Assembly: GCF_019186805.1 (NCBI RefSeq)
Contig: NZ_CP066783.1
Location: 186,001 to 250,000, forward strand
DNA from: Comamonas fluminis
Lineage (GTDB): Bacteria > Pseudomonadota > Gammaproteobacteria > Burkholderiales > Burkholderiaceae_C
DNA: 64,000 bases
Direction of reading: 5' to 3'
Notes under the pieces: model-generated
Seen by the model: only the letters and a program-made list of their open reading frames with translations
The model's database searches: none
Told to the model about the DNA's origin: nothing
Shown here: positions 8,924 through 16,858 of the stretch, one piece after another
How positions within the stretch are numbered: the first letter of the stretch is position 1
How the letters are laid out: every line of letters begins with the position of its first letter
Program-made: the position numbers and the translations under genes

Positions 8924-10132
8924 TTAGTTGGCAGCCGCCGGACGCAGCTTTTTCACTTCTTCGTCTGTAGGCTGATAGTCCTTGCCGTCGGCATAGTGGT
9001 AGTTCACCAGCACGCCACGGCCCAGCTTGCTGTCGTAAGCCGTCTTGCCGATATAGGCGCCCATGGTGGACTGGTTGTCCTGCGCACGGTAGGTGATGGG
9101 GCCGAACGGCGTGTTCACTTCCAGGCCCTTGAAGGCGGCAATCAGCTTCTCGGTATCGGGGTCGCCGTTGGTCTTGCGCAGGCCTGCAGCAATCGACTGA
9201 ATGGCGTTGTAGCCCACGATGGTGCCCAGGCGTGGGTAGTCCTTGTACTTGGCCTGATAGGCCTTGAGGAAGGCGGCGTGCTCAGGCGTCTTGATGGAAT
9301 ACCAGGGGTAGCCGGTAACCGTCCAGCCCACGGGTGCTTCCTTCTTGAGCGGATCCAGGTATTCAGGCTCGGCCGTCAGCAGACCCACAACTTCGCGGCC
9401 CTTGAACAGGCCACGGGTGTTGCCTTCGCGCACAAACTTGCCCAGGTCCGTGGCAAACAGCACGTTGAAGATGGCGTCGGGCTTGGGATCGGCCAGCGCC
9501 TGCACCACCGAACCGGCATCGATCTTGCCCAGTGCGGGCGCTTGCTCGGCCACAAACTCGATATCGGGCTGCTTGGCCTTCATCAAAGCCTTGAAGGTGG
9601 CGACGGCAGATTGTCCGTATTCGTAGTTGGGGTACACGATGGCCCAGCGCTTTTTCTTGAGCTTCAGGGCTTCTTCCACCAGCATGGCAGTCTGCATATA
9701 GGTAGAGCCGCGCAGACGGTAGGTGTAGTGGTTGCCATTGGCCCAGACGACCTTGTCGGTCAGTGTTTCGGAGGCCAGGAAGAAGCGCTTTTTCTGCTTG
9801 GCGTAATCAGTCAGCGCCAGGCCTACGTGCGACAGAAAACTGCCGGTCAGCACATCAATCTTTTCGCGGCTGTACAGCTCTTCGGCGGCGCGTACGGCAT
9901 CGCCCGGCGTGGCGTTGTCGTCGCGCACGATCAGCTGCAGCTTTTTGCCGGCAATACCGCCTGCGGCGTTGACCTGCTCAATGGCCAGTTCCATGCCCTT
10001 TTTGTAGGGCTCCAGAAAGGCGGGCTGGGCCTTGTAGCTATTGATTTCACCAATCTTGATGACGCCCTGTGCCCAGGCGGGCAGGGCAGCCAGTGTCAAC
10101 AGGGGCAGGGTCCAGCGCAACTGCATTGTCAA
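8924..10132 (-). CDS. ABC transporter substrate-binding protein (LivJ/LivK-like)
   Basis: A 402-residue periplasmic binding protein of the Peripla_BP_6 type. A Sec signal peptide (MTMQLRWTLPLLTLAALPAW, cut near AWA-QG) is followed by IKIGEINSYKAQPAF, the start of lobe 1, then LAIEQVNAAGGIAGKKLQLI and a central VYPNYEYGQSAVATFKALM hinge region. It is the first gene of the leftward cluster and is preceded by AGGAGATTGACA before the ATG. The protein should capture the ligand for the fused permease and two ATPases. Ligand could be a branched-chain amino acid, amide or aromatic acid; sequence alone does not decide. Confidence 0.9.
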   Translation of the reverse strand: MTMQLRWTLPLLTLAALPAWAQGVIKIGEINSYKAQPAFLEPYKKGMELAIEQVNAAGGIAGKKLQLIVRDDNATPGDAVRAAEELYSREKIDVLTGSFLSHVGLALTDYAKQKKRFFLASETLTDKVVWANGNHYTYRLRGSTYMQTAMLVEEALKLKKKRWAIVYPNYEYGQSAVATFKALMKAKQPDIEFVAEQAPALGKIDAGSVVQALADPKPDAIFNVLFATDLGKFVREGNTRGLFKGREVVGLLTAEPEYLDPLKKEAPVGWTVTGYPWYSIKTPEHAAFLKAYQAKYKDYPRLGTIVGYNAIQSIAAGLRKTNGDPDTEKLIAAFKGLEVNTPFGPITYRAQDNQSTMGAYIGKTAYDSKLGRGVLVNYHYADGKDYQPTDEEVKKLRPAAAN

Positions 10133-10182
10133 TCTCCTCGGTGGCGGCCTTGGGCGATGCGCACAAGGCTTGTGAAATATGT

Positions 10183-10201
10183 AATGCTCAAAATGAGCAT
10201 T
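10183..10201. promoter_or_regulatory. Candidate operator palindrome upstream of the transporter cluster
   Basis: Perfect 8-bp arms AATGCTCA and TGAGCATT separated by three bases, about 50-70 bp before the binding-protein start. On the minus strand it sits directly before a TACATAT that could serve as a -10 element, so a bound protein would overlap the promoter. A second palindrome (AGCGCTTT / AAAGCGC) lies about 15 bp further upstream. The rest of the 386-bp gap between 10133 and 10518 shows no gene. Confidence 0.4.
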
Positions 10202-10518
10202 TATCTAGACAAATAAAGCGCTTTTTGAAAGCGCGTGGGCGGCCATGGTAGAGCAGCGTTGTATGTGCGTCAACAATGGCGTGGCCGTTGTGTCCTTGCA
10301 AAGGGCGTCGTGAAAGGCGTCATTCTGCATATCACTATTCGATCTCAAGACATTGGCAGGTAACTCACCCACTTTCGTGCAATTGCCGGACAATATGGGA
10401 CTTGTCCCGCTTGGCAACCGGCAGCCAGCGCGCTACCAGCTTTTCTGCAGCGCCCAGCCACCGCCCAGCATTTGCCGCGCAGGGTTCCCTGCCCAGAATT
10501 TTATTTTTCAGACGAATC

Positions 10519-11292
10519 ATGAGTGCTTTTCTTGAAGAACGCGTGCTGTCCGTCCACCACTGGACTGACCGTCTTTTCTCCTTCACCACCACCCGCGATA
10601 CGTCGCTGCGCTTCTCTAACGGCCACTTCACCATGATTGGCCTGAAGGTGGATGGCAAGAACCTGCTGCGCGCCTACTCCATCGCCAGCCCCAATTACGA
10701 AGATCATCTGGAGTTTCTGTCGATCAAGGTGCCTGAAGGCCCTCTGACCTCCAAGCTGCAGAACATCAAGGTGGGCGACACCGTGATCGTGGGCAAAAAG
10801 CCCACAGGCACGCTGCTCATCGACTATCTGCTGCCCGGCAAGAACCTGTACCTGATCGGCACCGGCACCGGCCTGGCCCCCTGGCTGGCCGTGGCACGCG
10901 ACCCCGAAACCTACGAGCGTTTTGACAACGTGGTCGTGGTGCACGGCGTGCGTCAGGTCGAAGAGCTGGCCTACCAGGAGCTGTTCGAGAAAGAACTGCC
11001 AGATCACGAATTTCTGGGCGACATCGTCAAGGGCAAGCTGCACTACTACCCCACCGTGACGCGTGAGCCCTTCCGCAACCAGGGCCGCATCTCCACACAG
11101 ATCAACAACGGCACCTTCCCACAAAACCTGGGCCTGCCCGATCTGAACCCCGAGACCGACCGCGTCATGCTGTGCGGCAGCCCTGCCATGCTGGCCGAGT
11201 TGAAGGAACTGCTGGAAAAGCGTGGTTTCAAGGAAGGCAATACCACCACGCCTGGCGATTTCGTGATTGAGCGCGCTTTTGTGGAAAAATAA
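10519..11292 (+). CDS. fpr: Ferredoxin--NADP+ reductase
   Basis: A 257-residue bacterial FNR. The FAD-binding barrel shows RAYSIASPNYEDHLEF (the RxYS motif) at about residues 50-65, and the NADP domain shows GTGTGLAPWLAVARD and VHGVRQVEELAY. The C-terminus AFVEK extends past the aromatic position, as in subclass I bacterial enzymes. It passes electrons between NADPH and ferredoxin or flavodoxin in the cytosol. The ATG at 10519 gives the family N-terminus; the frame is open for 81 codons upstream but that part is unrelated. Monocistronic, ending in a strong terminator. Confidence 0.94.
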   Translation: MSAFLEERVLSVHHWTDRLFSFTTTRDTSLRFSNGHFTMIGLKVDGKNLLRAYSIASPNYEDHLEFLSIKVPEGPLTSKLQNIKVGDTVIVGKKPTGTLLIDYLLPGKNLYLIGTGTGLAPWLAVARDPETYERFDNVVVVHGVRQVEELAYQELFEKELPDHEFLGDIVKGKLHYYPTVTREPFRNQGRISTQINNGTFPQNLGLPDLNPETDRVMLCGSPAMLAELKELLEKRGFKEGNTTTPGDFVIERAFVEK

Positions 11293-11335
11293 GTAAACGG
11301 CTGAATGCAGGCAACTGCGTTCACGCTGAACACAG

Positions 11336-11380
11336 GCCACGCCCTGTTCTCTGAGCAAGAGAGCGGGGCGTGGCTTTTTT
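11336..11380 (+). terminator. Intrinsic terminator of fpr
   Basis: GCCACGCCC pairs with GGGCGTGGC across an internal stem-loop region, followed by six T residues. It lies about 45 bp after the fpr stop and immediately before the MITE-like element. Confidence 0.85.
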
Positions 11381-11391
11381 CATGGCCGCCT

Positions 11392-11580
11392 CTAGGGTCT
11401 GTTGAGAATTGAGCGAGGTCGCGAAGGATTCTGGCCGCTTGCCAATCCAGGCGCGTGACGCTGTGCGGGTGTCCACCCGATGTATCCCCATAACGGGATC
11501 GCAACGACGAGTGGCGTGCGGCCAGAGTCCTTCCCTTCGGGTTGCAACGCGATCCCCGCCTAAATCTCAACAGACCCTAG
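11392..11580. mobile_element. 189-bp MITE-like element with terminal inverted repeats
   Basis: The ends are CTAGGGTCTGTTGAGA and its reverse complement, a perfect 16-bp terminal inverted repeat. A second inner inverted repeat pairs AAGGATTCTGGCCGC (from about 11425) with GCGGCCAGAGTCCTT (from about 11517; one mismatch). There is no coding capacity for a transposase. CTAG is present at both extremities and could be a 4-bp target duplication of the YTAR type used by IS5-group transposases, or part of the repeat. The right end carries the TAG stop codon of the neighbouring LysR gene. Confidence 0.65.
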
Positions 11581-12524
11581 GTCTTGAGCGCCACCGGCGG
11601 CACGCCGAACGGCAGCAGTTTGCTGACGTTGCGGTTGGTGTTTTCGGCCAGAAAATCCAGCAGCGCCCGCACACGCGCAGGCATGAACTGCCGCGATGGC
11701 ATGGTGGCATAGAGCGTGAACACGCCTGTGGTCCACTCGGGCAGCAACTGCACCAGCTTGCCCTCGCACAGGGGGCGAGAGATCAGGTCTGAAGGCTGGG
11801 TGCTGATGCCTGCACCATCGAGCGTGGCACGCAGCAAGGTGCCTGTGTGGTTGGCTACCAGCATGGGCGTGACGTGCACCTCCTCCTCGGGCAGGGTGTT
11901 GTCGATGCGGCGCAGGCGCAGCACATTGCCGCGGGCATAGGCGTAGCTGCGCAGCAGCATCTGGTGCTGCTGCAGGTCTTGCGGATGGGTGGGCGTGCCG
12001 TGCTGCTGCAGATAGCTGGGCGCGGCGCAGACCATGCCGTAGGTGCTGACGATGGGGCGGGCGATGACATTGGCGTCGTAGTCTTCGCCAGCGCTGACAA
12101 AGGTGATGTCGTATTCGCCCAATGCGGCTTCCGATGAGGACTCGACCACGACCTCGATCACCACCTTGGGATAGCGCTGGTGAAACTCGACCACCAGCGG
12201 CGCAAGAATATGCTCGGCAAACACTGGTGGCATCAGCACCCGCACCAGCCCTGACAGCTCGGCGGTATGCGCCTGGGCCATGGAGAACGCATCGTCCACG
12301 TCGGTCAGAATGCTGCGCACCCGGTGCAGATAGGCCTCACCCGCTTCGGTCAGCGTCACGCTGCGCGTGGTGCGCTGCATCAGGCGCGTGCCCAGGTGCT
12401 GCTCCAGATCGGCCACCAGACGGGTGACGGTGGGCACGGACATATCCAGTTTGCGGGCGGCTGCAGAAAAGCCGCCTTCGTCCGCAACGGACTGGAAAAC
12501 GCGCATGGTGAGCAGGCGATCCAT
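11577..12524 (-). CDS. LysR-family transcriptional regulator
   Basis: A 315-residue LysR protein of the subgroup starting MDRLLTMRVFQSVADEGGFS with the recognition helix in SVPTVTRLVADLEQHLGTRL. The effector-binding domain spans about 90-300, and the usual C-terminal end is visible (MPARVRALLDFLAE, residues ~280-295). The last residues GVPPVALKT and the stop codon lie at the junction with the MITE-like element, so the natural C-terminus may have been altered slightly. No divergent partner: the neighbour upstream is the YihY/BrkB gene in the same orientation, so its target is not evident from context. Confidence 0.9.
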   Translation of the reverse strand: MDRLLTMRVFQSVADEGGFSAAARKLDMSVPTVTRLVADLEQHLGTRLMQRTTRSVTLTEAGEAYLHRVRSILTDVDDAFSMAQAHTAELSGLVRVLMPPVFAEHILAPLVVEFHQRYPKVVIEVVVESSSEAALGEYDITFVSAGEDYDANVIARPIVSTYGMVCAAPSYLQQHGTPTHPQDLQQHQMLLRSYAYARGNVLRLRRIDNTLPEEEVHVTPMLVANHTGTLLRATLDGAGISTQPSDLISRPLCEGKLVQLLPEWTTGVFTLYATMPSRQFMPARVRALLDFLAENTNRNVSKLLPFGVPPVALKT

Positions 12525-12541
12525 GGGAAATACTTTTGACT

Positions 12542-12583
12542 AAATTGATAGCTGCTGGTGCATATAAATAGTAGGCTTTAGCC
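12542..12583 (+). repeat. Intergenic repeat of the AAATTGATAGCTGC family
   Basis: Starts AAATTGATAGCTGC, then a variable A/T-rich middle, then AGGCTTTAGCC. It lies between the LysR start and the stop of the YihY/BrkB gene. It is one of roughly twenty related copies in this window. Confidence 0.6.
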
Positions 12584-12588
12584 ACTTT

Positions 12589-13590
12589 TTATATGTTTTC
12601 TCCGGCATGTTCTGGCAGCGTGCCAAGGTTCTGAGGCGCTGGTGTGCCGGTCTTGGGGCGCGGCATGAAAGGCTTGTGAAATTTCACCCCGGCGCGGCTG
12701 CAGGCCTTGGCGGTGGCCGCCGCAAACAGCAAAACGGCAGAGGTGAAGTAAAACCACATCAGCACCACCACCAGCGAGCCGGCTGCGCCATAGGCCGAGA
12801 CCACGGCGGCGGTGGACAGGTACCAAGCCAGCGCCTGCTTGCCAAGGGTAAAGAGAATGGCGCCCATGACGGAGCCCAGCAGCAGGTATTTCAGCGTGGG
12901 TTTGAGGCCGGTGCCCATACGCATCAGGCCCAGAAACAGCAGCACCGAGATGCCGAAAGACACGCTTTCGTTGATGATGCCCATCACCGGGCCCAGCGGC
13001 ACCAGTTGCAGCTCATCATTGGCCCATTTGGTGACCATCTGGATGGCGGTAGACAGCACCATGGACACCAGCAGCAAAAAGCCCAGGCCCGCCACATAGC
13101 TCAAGCCCCGCAGGCGGGATATGGCCATGCCCCACCAGGCGGCCTTGGTCTGGGGCGCGGGCTCTTCTCCCATGGACCAGAGCTTGTCCAGCGAGGCCTG
13201 CAGCTCTACAAACACGCCGGTGGCGCCCGAGAGCATCATCACCAGACCGAGGATGGAGGCCAGCGAGCCTTCGCCCGAGCTTTTGGCGCTGGACAGTGCG
13301 CCTTGAATGACCTGGGCAGCACGCTCGCCGACGAGGCCTTGCACTTGCTCGATCAGCGTGGACTCCACATAGCTGCGGTCCATCCACCAGCCCAGCAGGC
13401 CAACCACGGCCAGCAGCAGCGGAGCCAGACTGAGCATGCCGTAGAAGGACATGGCCGCGCTCATGCGCAGACCATCGGCCTGCAGCCACAGCTGCACGGC
13501 GTCCATCAGGGGTTGAAAGGGCTTGCTCCAGCGCGTCAGGCGCTGTTTCCACAAAGAAAAATCCATGGCCATGCTGCATTGTGTCTGCAA
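12589..13590 (-). CDS. YihY/virulence factor BrkB family membrane protein
   Basis: A 333-residue inner-membrane protein with about six spans. Family marks are DGLRMSAAMSFYGMLSLAPL near residues 38-58, the SILGLVMMLSGATGVFVELQ region and YGAAGSLVVVLMWFYFTS late in the protein. Members were once called ribonuclease BN or BrkB; biochemical role is unsettled. In-frame ATGs at 13572 and 13566 are alternative starts and none has a convincing ribosome site; the 13590 ATG is kept as the longest. Transcribed alone or with the LysR gene downstream. Confidence 0.88.
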   Translation of the reverse strand: MQTQCSMAMDFSLWKQRLTRWSKPFQPLMDAVQLWLQADGLRMSAAMSFYGMLSLAPLLLAVVGLLGWWMDRSYVESTLIEQVQGLVGERAAQVIQGALSSAKSSGEGSLASILGLVMMLSGATGVFVELQASLDKLWSMGEEPAPQTKAAWWGMAISRLRGLSYVAGLGFLLLVSMVLSTAIQMVTKWANDELQLVPLGPVMGIINESVSFGISVLLFLGLMRMGTGLKPTLKYLLLGSVMGAILFTLGKQALAWYLSTAAVVSAYGAAGSLVVVLMWFYFTSAVLLFAAATAKACSRAGVKFHKPFMPRPKTGTPAPQNLGTLPEHAGENI

Positions 13591-13952
13591 GCGCTGTAAT
13601 TCCCCTGTCAGCCCAGACCGCCCCTGAGGGCTGAGTGCATGCTTGCTAAGTTTCTGTCGTATCTAAAAATATTCAAATTTGATAGCGCATATCGTTTTAT
13701 CTATCAAAAAAATTAATTGATACATATTTGAAATGTCGAAAATATAAGCGATAAGCGCTATCAATTTGAGAGTCTATGCGTTGGTTACATTCCTCGTTTG
13801 GCAAGGATGGGTACCCGGGTTTGTACTAGTCAAGTACGCTGGAGTCTGCGTCGTGAGCGTGGTCCACTTCGGGTTTGCACCGATGGCGGTGCACGCACTG
13901 AATCTAAAAAAACGCTGCCTTACAGGCGGCACTGCTCGACGAGACACCCTCC
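13591..13952. other. Intergenic region with inverted pair of repeats
   Basis: A 362-bp gap between divergent genes. The left half is AT-rich and holds an inverted pair of the dispersed repeat at 13675-13767: AAATTTGATAGCGCATATCG on one side and GCGATAAGCGCTATCAATTT on the other, about 53 bp apart. The right half is GC-rich with a small palindrome (GCACCGATGGCGGTGC at about 13878). A 123-codon frame from 13766 has no family resemblance and is not called. Promoters for both flanking genes are presumably here but no clear -35/-10 pair stood out. Confidence 0.6.
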
Positions 13953-15494
13953 ATGCAAACCACCTTCACTCAGGCATCCCCCGCGGATCGCGTGCTGTGC
14001 ACCGCATTGCGCGAACGCATCATGACGGCCGACCAGGCCGCCAGCCTCATCCAGTCCGGCATGACGCTGGGCATGAGCGGCTTCACTCCCGCAGGTGCCC
14101 CCAAGTCCGTGCCGCAGGCGCTGGCGCGTCGCATTGAGGAACAGAACGCCAATGGCGGCAACTTCCGCATCAGCCTGTGGACGGGCGCATCCACCTCGCC
14201 CGAGCTGGATGGCGCGCTGGCCAAGGTGCACGGCATTGAGCGCCGCCTGCCCTACCAGAGCGACCCCACGGTGCGCAAAGAGATCAACGACGGGCGCATG
14301 CAGTACGTGGACATCCACCTGTCCCACGTCGCGCAGTACGTGTGGTTTGGCTTTCTGGGCCACCTGGACGTGGCGGTGATCGAAGTGGCAGGCATCCTGC
14401 CCGACGGCCGCCTGATTCCATCGACCTCGGTGGGCAATAACAAGACCTGGCTGGAGCAGGCCGACAAGATCATTCTGGAAGTCAACAGCGCCCAGCCCGC
14501 CGAGCTGGAAGGCATGCACGACATCTACTACGGCGCTGCCGTGCCGCCCAAGCGCAAGCCCATCCCCATGGAGCACCCGTTTGACCGCATTGGCGACCCG
14601 TATCTGCATTGCGACCTGAGCAAGGTCATCGCCGTGGTGCCCACGCAGCAACGCGACAAGCTGGCCGCGTTTACCGCGCCCGACCAAGACTCGCAGCGCA
14701 TTGCCCAGCACATCATCGACTTCCTGCAGCAAGAGGTGAAGATTGGCCGCCTGCCGCCCGAGCTGCTGCCTCTGCAGTCCGGCGTGGGCAATATCGCCAA
14801 CGCCGTGCTGGCCGGCCTGAACGATGGCCCGTTTGAGCACCTGACCGCCTACACCGAAGTGCTGCAGGACGGCATGCTGGACATGCTGGAATCCGGCAAG
14901 CTCGATACGGTCTCAACCACCTCGCTGGCGCTCAGCCCTGCGGCCATGGAGCGGTTTCTGGGCAATATCGAGTACTACCGCCAGCGCATCATGCTGCGCC
15001 CGCAGGAAATCTCGAACCACCCCGAGCTGATCCGCCGCATGGGCCTGATCTCGATGAACGCGCTGATCGAGGCCGATATGTACGGCAACGTCAACAGCAC
15101 GCACGTCATGGGCTCGTCCATCATGAACGGCATTGGCGGCAGCGGCGACTTTGCACGCAACGCTTACCTGTCCATCTTTATGACGCCCTCCATGGCCAAG
15201 GGCGGCAAGATCAGCTGCATCGTGCCCATGGTGTCCCACGTCGACCACACCGAGCACGATGTGCAGGTCATCGTGACCGAGCAAGGGCTGGCCGACCTGC
15301 GTGGCCTGGCCCCCGTGCAACGCGCCCGCCTCATCATTGAAAAGTGCGTGCACCCCGACTACAAGGCCGAGATGACCGACTACCTGGAACGCGCTTTGCG
15401 CGATGCCCCGGGCAAGCACACGCCGCATCTGCTGGATGAAGCTTATGCCTGGCACCAGCGCTATCTGAAGACCGGCAGCATGCAGCGCGGTTAA
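13953..15494 (+). CDS. Acetyl-CoA hydrolase / succinate-type CoA transferase
   Basis: A 513-residue class I CoA transferase of the acetyl-CoA hydrolase/transferase family (the group containing succinyl-CoA:acetate CoA-transferases such as AarC, Cat1 and YgfH). The N-terminal half has GMSGFTPAGAPKSVPQALA, the second half has SGVGNIANAVLAGL and the YTEVLQDGMLDML segment containing the glutamate that forms the CoA thioester in this family, then GGSGDFARNAYLSIF. It moves CoA between acyl-CoA and free acids in the cytosol. Alone in its transcription unit, closed by a terminator. Confidence 0.92.
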   Translation: MQTTFTQASPADRVLCTALRERIMTADQAASLIQSGMTLGMSGFTPAGAPKSVPQALARRIEEQNANGGNFRISLWTGASTSPELDGALAKVHGIERRLPYQSDPTVRKEINDGRMQYVDIHLSHVAQYVWFGFLGHLDVAVIEVAGILPDGRLIPSTSVGNNKTWLEQADKIILEVNSAQPAELEGMHDIYYGAAVPPKRKPIPMEHPFDRIGDPYLHCDLSKVIAVVPTQQRDKLAAFTAPDQDSQRIAQHIIDFLQQEVKIGRLPPELLPLQSGVGNIANAVLAGLNDGPFEHLTAYTEVLQDGMLDMLESGKLDTVSTTSLALSPAAMERFLGNIEYYRQRIMLRPQEISNHPELIRRMGLISMNALIEADMYGNVNSTHVMGSSIMNGIGGSGDFARNAYLSIFMTPSMAKGGKISCIVPMVSHVDHTEHDVQVIVTEQGLADLRGLAPVQRARLIIEKCVHPDYKAEMTDYLERALRDAPGKHTPHLLDEAYAWHQRYLKTGSMQRG

Positions 15495-15512
15495 AAGCGT
15501 TGGCACCCTATG

Positions 15513-15541
15513 AAAAAGAGCGACCTTGAGTCGCTCTTTTT
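15513..15541 (+). terminator. Intrinsic terminator of the CoA-transferase gene
   Basis: AAAAAGAGCGAC and GTCGCTCTTTTT form a perfect 12-bp stem around a 5-base loop, 18 bp after the stop codon. With A and T runs on each side it can also serve the convergent LrgB-type gene ending at 15608. Confidence 0.9.
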
Positions 15542-15607
15542 CATGGAACAGGTTTTGAATCAAACAGGCTTGAAGCCCATAACTATCAAGCGCTATCTAC
15601 TATCAAA

Positions 15608-16303
15608 TCAGAAGAGCAGCGTCTTAATCCACGGCGCAGCCAGCACATTCAGCGCACCTGCAATCAGCATCACCAGCGAGGCCATCACTGCCTGCACCTC
15701 GCCCGCCTGACGGGCGCGGGCCACGCCGCTGCCGTGGGCGGCACCGCCCCAGCTGGCGCCGGTGGCCAGTTTGCTGCGAATACGGGGCAAAAAGCGCAGC
15801 ACGGTCTGGCCCAGCAGCATGGCGCTAACGCCGGTCAGCAGCACAAAGAGGGCGGCCAGGTCGGTAGGGCCGCCCAGCACTTTTTCAGCCTCAATGGCGA
15901 ATGGCGTGGTGATGCTGCGCACGGCCAGGCCTTTTTCCAGGTCTTGCGACAGGCCAAACCACTGGGCAAACAGCACCGAGGTGCTGATGGACACCACAGT
16001 GGCGGCGATGACGCCGGTGGTGATGGACATCCAGTGTTTTTTGAGCAAATTGCGGTGCTCATGCAGCGGCAGCGCAAAGGCCACGGTGGTGGGGCCCAGC
16101 AGCCACACCAGCCAGTGCGTCTGGGCGTAGTACTGCGGGTAGCTCACCTGCGTGAGCAGGGCCAGCGCAATCAGCACCACGGGCGTGGCGATGATGGGCA
16201 TCAGCAGCACATGCGGGTGCTGGCGGTACAGGTGCTTGTTGACGGCGTAGCAGGCAATGGTGACCACAAAGGACAGCAGCCCGATCATTTCATTGGAGAG
16301 CAT
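15608..16303 (-). CDS. LrgB/CidB family membrane protein
   Basis: A 231-residue membrane protein of the LrgB family (CidB/YohK/YwbG group), with about seven spans. Conserved stretches include LLGPTTVAFALPLHEHRNLL, LAVRSITTPFAIEAEKVLGG and GTGASWGGAAHGSGVARA-like text near the C-terminus. The ATG at 16303 follows AAGGAG and gives the usual N-terminus; a frame extension to 16378 would overlap the partner gene heavily. It partners the LrgA-type protein encoded immediately upstream. Such pairs are implicated in murein hydrolase control or in export of pyruvate and overflow metabolites. Confidence 0.88.
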   Translation of the reverse strand: MLSNEMIGLLSFVVTIACYAVNKHLYRQHPHVLLMPIIATPVVLIALALLTQVSYPQYYAQTHWLVWLLGPTTVAFALPLHEHRNLLKKHWMSITTGVIAATVVSISTSVLFAQWFGLSQDLEKGLAVRSITTPFAIEAEKVLGGPTDLAALFVLLTGVSAMLLGQTVLRFLPRIRSKLATGASWGGAAHGSGVARARQAGEVQAVMASLVMLIAGALNVLAAPWIKTLLF

Positions 16304-16310
16304 GACAGCC

Positions 16311-16781
16311 TCACTCCTTGTCCGCAGCGGCTTTTGCCGTACTGGCGTGCGCTTTACGGCGAGCCAGCGACAGCTCAAAGCGGTAGACGCGGTCCACCGC
16401 CAGGGCCGTGACCGCCATCACGCAGGCGGTGCTGGCCACAATCACCACCAGAATGCGCAGGCCTTGCTGGCGGATCAGGTCGGGGTACTCGGTCACCACC
16501 AGCATGGCGGGCACGAAGAACAGCAGCATCTCGGCCATCAGCCAGTTGGTGCCTGCCTGCAGCCAGCTGGCCTTGACCAGCCCCGAAAACAGGCCCGCAG
16601 CCAGCAGTGCAAAGCCGGTCAGGCCTGCGGGCAGGCTCCAGCCAAAATGCTGGCGTAGCGCGTCCATGACGATCCAGATGGCGCTGAGCGCTGCAATCTG
16701 CAGCACCACTTTGGCACCCTGACTCCAGCGCGAAGGAAGCGCAGCAGCCTTGGGCGAAAGCACTTCAGAAAAATATGACAT
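16311..16781 (-). CDS. LrgA/CidA family membrane protein
   Basis: A 156-residue protein with four predicted spans and the family features AGLTGFALLAAGLFSGLVKA and AEMLLFFVPAMLVVTEYPDL (the FFVPA motif). It has an N-terminal cytosolic extension and an Ala/Lys-rich tail (HASTAKAAADKE). Its stop lies seven bases before the LrgB start, so the two are co-translated. A divergent LysR gene starts 77 bp away, an arrangement like cidR-cidAB, which suggests regulation by that protein. Confidence 0.88.
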   Translation of the reverse strand: MSYFSEVLSPKAAALPSRWSQGAKVVLQIAALSAIWIVMDALRQHFGWSLPAGLTGFALLAAGLFSGLVKASWLQAGTNWLMAEMLLFFVPAMLVVTEYPDLIRQQGLRILVVIVASTACVMAVTALAVDRVYRFELSLARRKAHASTAKAAADKE

Positions 16782-16858
16782 GGCCCTGATTCTAGGGTTT
16801 TCACTTATATTCTAAAAATGGATTATTTTCATTTTTTCGATTCATTTAAGGAATAGAA

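Noticed and set aside
8699..10216. A 505-codon open frame on the plus strand opposite the binding-protein gene
   Set aside because: The minus strand encodes a complete binding protein with signal peptide; the opposite frame is Gly/His/Gln-rich without family motifs or a ribosome site, as expected for the antisense of a GC-rich gene.
13766..14137. A 123-codon frame overlapping the start of the CoA-transferase gene
   Set aside because: It is out of frame with the clear enzyme and has no family resemblance beyond a chance hydrophobic start.
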